Source: Pseudomonadota bacterium (lineage in GTDB: Bacteria; Myxococcota_A; Polyangia; Polyangiales; Polyangiaceae). From it: 16,637 nucleotides of DNA. This document shows, one piece after another, positions 13,405 through 16,637 of this stretch; the first letter of the stretch is position 1; each line of letters opens with the position of its first letter. The notes under the pieces were generated by a model. That model was not told the DNA's origin and ran no database searches. It saw only the letters and a program-made list of their open reading frames with translations. The position numbers were made by a program, and so were the translations under genes. Location of the stretch: the NCBI GenBank assembly GCA_023411445.1, contig JAEYOT010000308.1:1-16637 (forward strand). Direction: 5' to 3'.

Positions 13405-14751
13405 TCAGCGCGACTTCTTGCGTCGCGACTTGCGCTTGCTCTTCTTCTTCTTCTTCTTCTTCGCGGTGACGCGCTTCGGCTCCGTGACCGCCGGAGCCGG
13501 AGCGACGGCGTCTGCCTTCGGGACTTCGCTGAGCTCGCTGGAGTCGAGCCAGACGGTGTTTTGGCGGGGAGCGGCCTCTTGGAGCTCGGTGGAGGGGAGC
13601 CAGACGGTGTTTTGGCGAGGAGCGGTTTCTTGGAGCTCGCTGGAGTCGAGCCACACCGTGTTCTGACGCGGCGCTGTTTGCGGCTGAGCCGGCTCGAGCT
13701 CGCTAGAGTCGAGCCACAGTGTGCTCGTCGCGGGAGTTGCGGCCGGTGGCTGGGCTGGGGGAGGCGGATCGGTCTTGGCGCTAAAGCGCTTGAGCAAGCC
13801 GGCCGCGGCGCGAAAGGCGGAGGCCAGCGCCTCTTGCGCGTCGGCTAAGGCGCGCGGCCTCTCGGACGCGGCGCGCGGTGACGCCGCGCGGCCGCTCAGC
13901 GCGGCGCCGAGCGCTGCCAGCAGCGCTTGCCCGGATTGAAAGCGCTCGTTCGGATCGATCGCCAGCGCGCGGGCGACCCAGGCGTCCACCTCGGGCGGCA
14001 GCTGGGGGTTCAGGGCGGTGGCGCTCGGACGTGGGCCCGAGGTCACCGCCAGCATCTTGCCGACCAAGTCGGGCGCGTCGAACGGCAGCTTGCCAGTCAG
14101 CCAGCGAAAGACGATCACGCCGAGCGAGTACAGATCGGCTCGCCCGTCGATCTCAGCGGAGTTGCCGCGCCACGCCTCCGGCGCAATGTAGCTCGGTGAG
14201 CCCATCACCATGCCAGCCGCGGTGAGCGGCGCCGACGAGCGGAAGCGCGCCAGCCCAAAGTCGAGCAGGCGCGTGCCGGGCGGTGACGTGCTGAGGAAGA
14301 TGTTGGCCGGCTTGATGTCGCGGTGCACGATGCCGATGGCGTGCGCGCGGTCCAGCGTGTCCGTGAGCGGCGCCAGCACTTCGAGCAGCTGCTGGGGGCT
14401 GCCGCGCTCCCCGGCGGCTTCCCACGCCGAGAGCTGCTGCTCCAGATCTTGCCCCTCCAGCCACTGCATCACGAGGCACGGCGCGCCGCTCTCGAGCCGG
14501 CACAGGTCCACGGCCGTCACCGCGCACGTACCGCTCAAGGCGACCAACGCCTGTTGCTCGCGCAGCATGCGCTCCACCGCGTCGCGATCGCGCCCCGCTT
14601 CCGGCGAGAGCATCTTGAGCGCCACCGCTTGCCCGGTGGTGCGGTCCAAGCCGCGGCACACCATGCCGTACCCCCCACGCCCCACCACTTTGCCGACGAA
14701 GTAGCGGTTTGCGAGCAGCCAAAGCGCTTGCGGCTCCGTCGGGCCCGTCAT
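13405..14751 (-). CDS. Ser/Thr protein kinase with WLDSSEL-repeat tail and Lys/Arg-rich C-terminus
   Basis: The 448-residue protein has a complete Hanks-type kinase domain at about 17-285: glycine loop GRGGYG (24-29), VALK with catalytic K46, HRDIKPAN (H143, R144, D145, N150), DFG (164-166), SYIAPE (APE at 190-192) and DGRADLYSLG. All catalytic residues are present, so it should be active. The rest is low complexity: an Ala/Arg stretch, a Pro-rich linker (329-340), then four copies of T-[VL]-W-L-[DP]-S-[ST]-E-L at 344-352, 365-373, 382-390 and 399-407, and a basic tail from 426 with seven consecutive lysines. No membrane segment is visible, so it is probably cytoplasmic. It lies between plsC (87 bases upstream) and a small lipoprotein gene (29 bases downstream). 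Myxobacteria carry many such kinases; the target of this one is unknown. Confidence 0.93.
   Translation of the reverse strand: MTGPTEPQALWLLANRYFVGKVVGRGGYGMVCRGLDRTTGQAVALKMLSPEAGRDRDAVERMLREQQALVALSGTCAVTAVDLCRLESGAPCLVMQWLEGQDLEQQLSAWEAAGERGSPQQLLEVLAPLTDTLDRAHAIGIVHRDIKPANIFLSTSPPGTRLLDFGLARFRSSAPLTAAGMVMGSPSYIAPEAWRGNSAEIDGRADLYSLGVIVFRWLTGKLPFDAPDLVGKMLAVTSGPRPSATALNPQLPPEVDAWVARALAIDPNERFQSGQALLAALGAALSGRAASPRAASERPRALADAQEALASAFRAAAGLLKRFSAKTDPPPPAQPPAATPATSTLWLDSSELEPAQPQTAPRQNTVWLDSSELQETAPRQNTVWLPSTELQEAAPRQNTVWLDSSELSEVPKADAVAPAPAVTEPKRVTAKKKKKKKSKRKSRRKKSR
13441..13461 (+). repeat. (CTT)7 microsatellite encoding poly-lysine at the kinase end
   Basis: Seven exact CTT units encode seven AAG lysine codons on the minus strand (residues 431-437). 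Gain or loss of whole units keeps the frame, so tail charge could vary between strains by slippage. Confidence 0.8.
13531..13722 (-). repeat. Four-copy WLDSSEL peptide repeat in the kinase tail
   Basis: Copies lie at 13722-13696, 13659-13633, 13608-13582 and 13557-13531. The last three have an exact 17-residue period (NTVWLDSSELQETAPRQ type) and are also similar at DNA level, pointing to recent tandem duplication; the first is 21 residues away and more diverged. The third copy changes D to P and S to T. The hydrophobic core plus Ser/Thr and acid suggests a short linear motif such as a docking or phosphorylation site; this is inference. Confidence 0.85.
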
Positions 14752-14838
14752 GCGAAGCGTGATGGTCGCGGCAACCGCTGGCTCGAGTCAATCGGCTGGG
14801 CAGCGGCTAGGCGATTCTGCGCGCTTCTCGCGCGTCGC

Positions 14839-15561
14839 TCAGGCCAGCGGCAGACCGGACAGCTGCGCCAGCAGCGCGCGCCCCTGCTCGCTCAGCTCCG
14901 TGAGCGGCGTGTCGCGCACCTGCGCGATCGTGAAGGGCGGACCTATCCGCACCGACACGCGGCTCGGGCGGATCAAGCGCCCGTGCTTGGGCAGGATCTG
15001 CCGTGTGCCGTGGATGCCGACTGGCAAGATCTCGACCTCGCCCATCTTGGCTAGGCGGAAGGCTCCGGTCTTGAAGCGGCCGATGGCATCGTCCGTGCTG
15101 CGCGTGCCCTCGGGGAAGACCAGGATGGCGGCGCCGGCCTTGAGGTGATCGGCGGCGGTCTCCAGCGCGTTCAGGGCGTTGCTGCGGCTACCGCGGCTGA
15201 TCAAGATGTGCCGACCGGCGCGCAGCGCTGCGCCCAAGAACGGGATGCGCGACAGCTCCTGCTTGGCCATGAACTGCGGCAGCTTGGGCAGCGACGCGAA
15301 CAAGGCCGGGATGTCCATGTAGCTGGCGTGGTTGGCGACGATCACGTACGCGCCGTCCGGCTTCATGTGCTCTTGGCCTTCCACCTGTAGCTCGATGCCG
15401 CATAGCTTGAGCAGGCCGCGCGCCCAGCCGCGCTGCCAACGATAAAACAGGTTCTTGTCGTTCGTCAGCACGGCGGCAGTGAGCCCAGCCGTGACGGACA
15501 AGGCGGTCCACAGCGGGAGGATGAGGGCGTTGAGCAGGGCGCGAAGCACGGCGCGCACCAT
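14839..15561 (-). CDS. plsC: 1-acyl-sn-glycerol-3-phosphate acyltransferase (PlsC family)
   Basis: The 240-residue protein carries the acyltransferase motifs: NHASYMD (H78 and D83, the HX4D catalytic pair), GRHILISRGS (about 117-125), FPEGTRS (149-155) and the late ILPVGIHGTRQILPK. An N-terminal hydrophobic stretch (about 7-32) should anchor it in the inner membrane. The reaction is transfer of an acyl chain to the sn-2 position of lysophosphatidic acid, giving phosphatidic acid for phospholipid synthesis. Length is normal for the family. The ATG at 15561 gives the expected N-terminus; no clear Shine-Dalgarno. It is on the same strand as the kinase that follows. A genome of this type may have several paralogs, so it may be a specialised copy, and the symbol names the family rather than proven orthology. 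Confidence 0.92.
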   Translation of the reverse strand: MVRAVLRALLNALILPLWTALSVTAGLTAAVLTNDKNLFYRWQRGWARGLLKLCGIELQVEGQEHMKPDGAYVIVANHASYMDIPALFASLPKLPQFMAKQELSRIPFLGAALRAGRHILISRGSRSNALNALETAADHLKAGAAILVFPEGTRSTDDAIGRFKTGAFRLAKMGEVEILPVGIHGTRQILPKHGRLIRPSRVSVRIGPPFTIAQVRDTPLTELSEQGRALLAQLSGLPLA

Positions 15562-15599
15562 ATAGCAGCGCGCCGGGCCGTCGATCGTTACTTTCGAGC

Positions 15600-15620
15600 C
15601 CGTCGTTGCTGAGCCGACGG
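15600..15620 (-). terminator. Hairpin downstream of the GFA-family gene
   Basis: CCGTCG (15600-15605) and CGACGG (15615-15620) are perfect arms around a 9-base loop, 12 bases past the GFA-gene stop and upstream of plsC. It may end the GFA transcript, but there is no T-run. Confidence 0.4.
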
Positions 15621-15631
15621 AGCGCGCTTAC

Positions 15632-16042
15632 TTAGAGCTGGGGCGGGCCGGCTTCGAACTGCGGCAGCTCGTCCGCGATGGTGTCCCACGGCGCCTTCGA
15701 CGCGACGTGAATGTGCCGACCGGGCCTGACGCCAGGGTCCTCGTCGAGCGAGCCCATCGGGACGATGGCGATGTTGCGATCCTTATCGTGGCGCGGCATG
15801 GGGGAGCCGCACGCTCGGCAGAACCAGTGCGAGAAGAACTTGGCTTCGGGCAGCTTGTACTTACCGAGCTGATCCTCACCCTTCAAGAAGCGCAGCGCCG
15901 TGGCGGCGACGAAGAAGTTGGTGGCATGTCCGGTCCCACGCGCTTTGCGGCAGCGACTGCAGTGGCAATGAGTCGCCCCGCGCGGCGTCTCGGTGATCTC
16001 GAACTGGATGGCTCCGCACAGACAGCTTCCTTTCACGCTCAT
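15632..16042 (-). CDS. GFA / CENP-V domain zinc protein
   Basis: The 136-residue protein begins MSVKGSCLCGAIQFEI, the classic opening of the GFA family, and has the zinc-binding cysteines in the expected order: C7 and C9 (CLCG), C26, C28 and C31 (CHCSRC), then C75 and C78 (FCRACGSPM). Length matches single-domain GFA proteins. The family name comes from glutathione-dependent formaldehyde-activating enzyme, but most members have no proven reaction and many are poorly characterised; a role in glutathione-linked detoxification is therefore only possible. It begins directly beside an inverted repeat (16051-16080) and lacks an obvious Shine-Dalgarno. Neighbours (Smr protein, PlsC) share the strand but are separated by 82 and 70 bases and do not hint at function. 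Confidence 0.9.
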   Translation of the reverse strand: MSVKGSCLCGAIQFEITETPRGATHCHCSRCRKARGTGHATNFFVAATALRFLKGEDQLGKYKLPEAKFFSHWFCRACGSPMPRHDKDRNIAIVPMGSLDEDPGVRPGRHIHVASKAPWDTIADELPQFEAGPPQL

Positions 16043-16050
16043 GGCGGCGA

Positions 16051-16080
16051 GCGTAGCGCACCGCCCGCGCGCCGCTACGC
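16051..16080. promoter_or_regulatory. 8-base-arm inverted repeat just upstream of the GFA gene
   Basis: GCGTAGCG (16051-16058) and CGCTACGC (16073-16080) are perfect 8-base arms with a 14-base spacer. The near arm lies 8 bases from the GFA start at 16042, where an operator or leader hairpin would sit; it could also terminate the Smr transcript, whose stop is at 16125. Confidence 0.5.
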
Positions 16081-16124
16081 CAACTGCCCCGCCGCTCTGC
16101 CGGCACAGATCGCCGCCCGCGCTG

Positions 16125-16427
16125 TTACGCCGACTTTTCGGGGCCCTTCAAATACACCAGCGTCGCGCCCCAACCGCCGCGTGTCGCCGGAGCGTCAGTA
16201 AAGTGCTCAACGTGCTCGTGACGCGCCAGCAGCGCGTGGATGCGCGCGCGCTGCACGCCCTTGCCACGACCATGGATCAGCCGCACCTCACGAAACCCCC
16301 GCTCCAGCGCCGCCTCCAAGTAATCCTCCACCACATTCGGGATTTCGCGCGGCTGAAAGCCGTGCAGGTCGATCACCTCCTCGATCTCGAGCACCGCCAC
16401 GTCGCTGTCATCGTCATCGCCGCTCAC
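16125..16427 (-). CDS. Stand-alone Smr-domain protein
   Basis: The 100-residue product is essentially one Smr domain. It has IDLHGFQPREIPNVVEDYL (DLHG at 20-23), then REVRLIHGRGKG (HGRG at 52-55), and ends with GGWGATLVYLKG. These match the two conserved Smr motifs (LDLHG and HGxGxG). Smr domains occur in MutS2 and in small proteins such as E. coli SmrA/SmrB; several are nucleases that act on RNA or branched DNA, including cutting mRNA at collided ribosomes. The N-terminus (SGDDDDSD) is acidic and short. The start is GTG at 16427 with no well-placed Shine-Dalgarno. It lies 61 bases from the divergent partial gene at 16489. Whether this one acts on RNA or DNA cannot be told. Confidence 0.9.
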   Translation of the reverse strand: MSGDDDDSDVAVLEIEEVIDLHGFQPREIPNVVEDYLEAALERGFREVRLIHGRGKGVQRARIHALLARHEHVEHFTDAPATRGGWGATLVYLKGPEKSA

Positions 16428-16454
16428 GCCTCACTGTGCCCTGCGCAGCCCCAC

Positions 16455-16482
16455 TTGGCCAATACGGTGGCTGCGCTAGAGT
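16455..16482 (+). promoter_or_regulatory. Possible promoter of the right-edge gene
   Basis: TTGGCC (16455-16460), 16 bases, TAGAGT (16477-16482). Transcription would start about at the GTG codon at 16489, implying a leaderless message. Boxes are only moderate matches. Confidence 0.35.
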
Positions 16483-16488
16483 CTGGGG

Positions 16489-16637
16489 GTGCCGGCTCCG
16501 CAGCTCCGCGCCAACTGGGCGAAGTTTACCGTGCGCTGTGTGAAGCGCTCGGCGGAGCCGATGCGAGGGGCTTTGATCTCGGCGATACCGGCGGAGCTGC
16601 GCGCGGAGATCCGGGAGGTGGGGGCGCTGGAGTGGCT
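16489..16637 (+). CDS. Partial CDS of unknown function (N-terminal 49 codons)
   Basis: An open frame begins at GTG 16489 and runs off the right edge, encoding VPAPQLRANWAKFTVRCV, then a stretch with AIPAELRAEIREVGALEWL. Codon third positions are GC-rich, as in real genes here, and the frame is divergent from the Smr gene. An in-frame ATG at 16561, preceded by GGAG 5 bases upstream, is an alternative start. The pattern of a small-residue/Pro segment followed by an acidic helix and a trailing Trp recalls lineage-restricted myxobacterial proteins of about 200 residues (DUF2378/TIGR02265-like), but that is a faint impression from a fragment. I do not assign a function. Confidence 0.5.
   Translation, partial: MPAPQLRANWAKFTVRCVKRSAEPMRGALISAIPAELRAEIREVGALEW

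Noticed and set aside
13376..13654. Extension of the small lipoprotein frame into the kinase tail
   Set aside because: Repetitive Arg/His/Pro sequence in a different frame of the kinase repeats; the signal peptide starts at 13375.
13531..13722. CRISPR-like or intergenic tandem repeat
   Set aside because: The repeats are in frame inside the kinase gene and vary as coding sequence does; no spacers or cas genes.

Overview
The window is high-GC DNA (roughly two thirds G+C by eye) with the style of a Myxococcota chromosome, most likely order Polyangiales (Sorangium/Polyangium-like). The grounds are secreted proteins built from eight-cysteine repeats, glycine-rich linkers, many lipoproteins, a bacterial Ser/Thr kinase with a long low-complexity tail, and long antisense shadow reading frames. 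The taxonomic call is inference. I saw no tRNA, rRNA, insertion sequence, phage gene or CRISPR array.

Region 1 (1-6939) is a carbohydrate, probably cellulose, utilisation locus. A GH3 beta-glucosidase (minus strand, running off the left edge) faces away from a tiny acidic lipoprotein gene. That gene converges, over a strong inverted repeat, on a GH8 endoglucanase-type lipoprotein carrying four eight-cysteine modules, a glycine linker, a jelly-roll-like domain and the catalytic domain. Divergent from it, across a 358-base promoter region, is a lipoprotein made of seven eight-cysteine modules of a different type, ending in a family 3 carbohydrate-binding module (CBM3) and having no catalytic domain. 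The arrangement suggests a surface-anchored cellulose-binding and cutting system: an adhesin on a disulfide-rich stalk, a stalked endoglucanase, and a beta-glucosidase that finishes the oligosaccharides.

Region 2 (6976-11664) is an efflux cassette: an ArsR-family repressor with a CxCxxxC cluster, then an RND periplasmic adaptor and an AcrB-type RND pump in an operon. A 13-base element (ACAGTTTGATRAC) occurs in the regulator's promoter and, inverted, in the pump promoter. This suggests the repressor controls both. No outer-membrane channel gene is present.

Region 3 (11680-13020) holds a four-helix membrane protein of the phage-holin-4/YvlD-like type and a divergent zinc-independent MDR quinone oxidoreductase.

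Region 4 (13139-16427, minus strand) reads, in transcription order, Smr-domain protein, GFA-family zinc protein, PlsC acyltransferase, Ser/Thr kinase and small charged lipoprotein. The kinase tail has four copies of a T-[VL]-W-L-[DP]-S-[ST]-E-L motif followed by a lysine/arginine tail. The lipoprotein gene follows the kinase by 29 bases and is probably co-transcribed.

The window ends in the first 49 codons of a plus-strand gene of unknown function.
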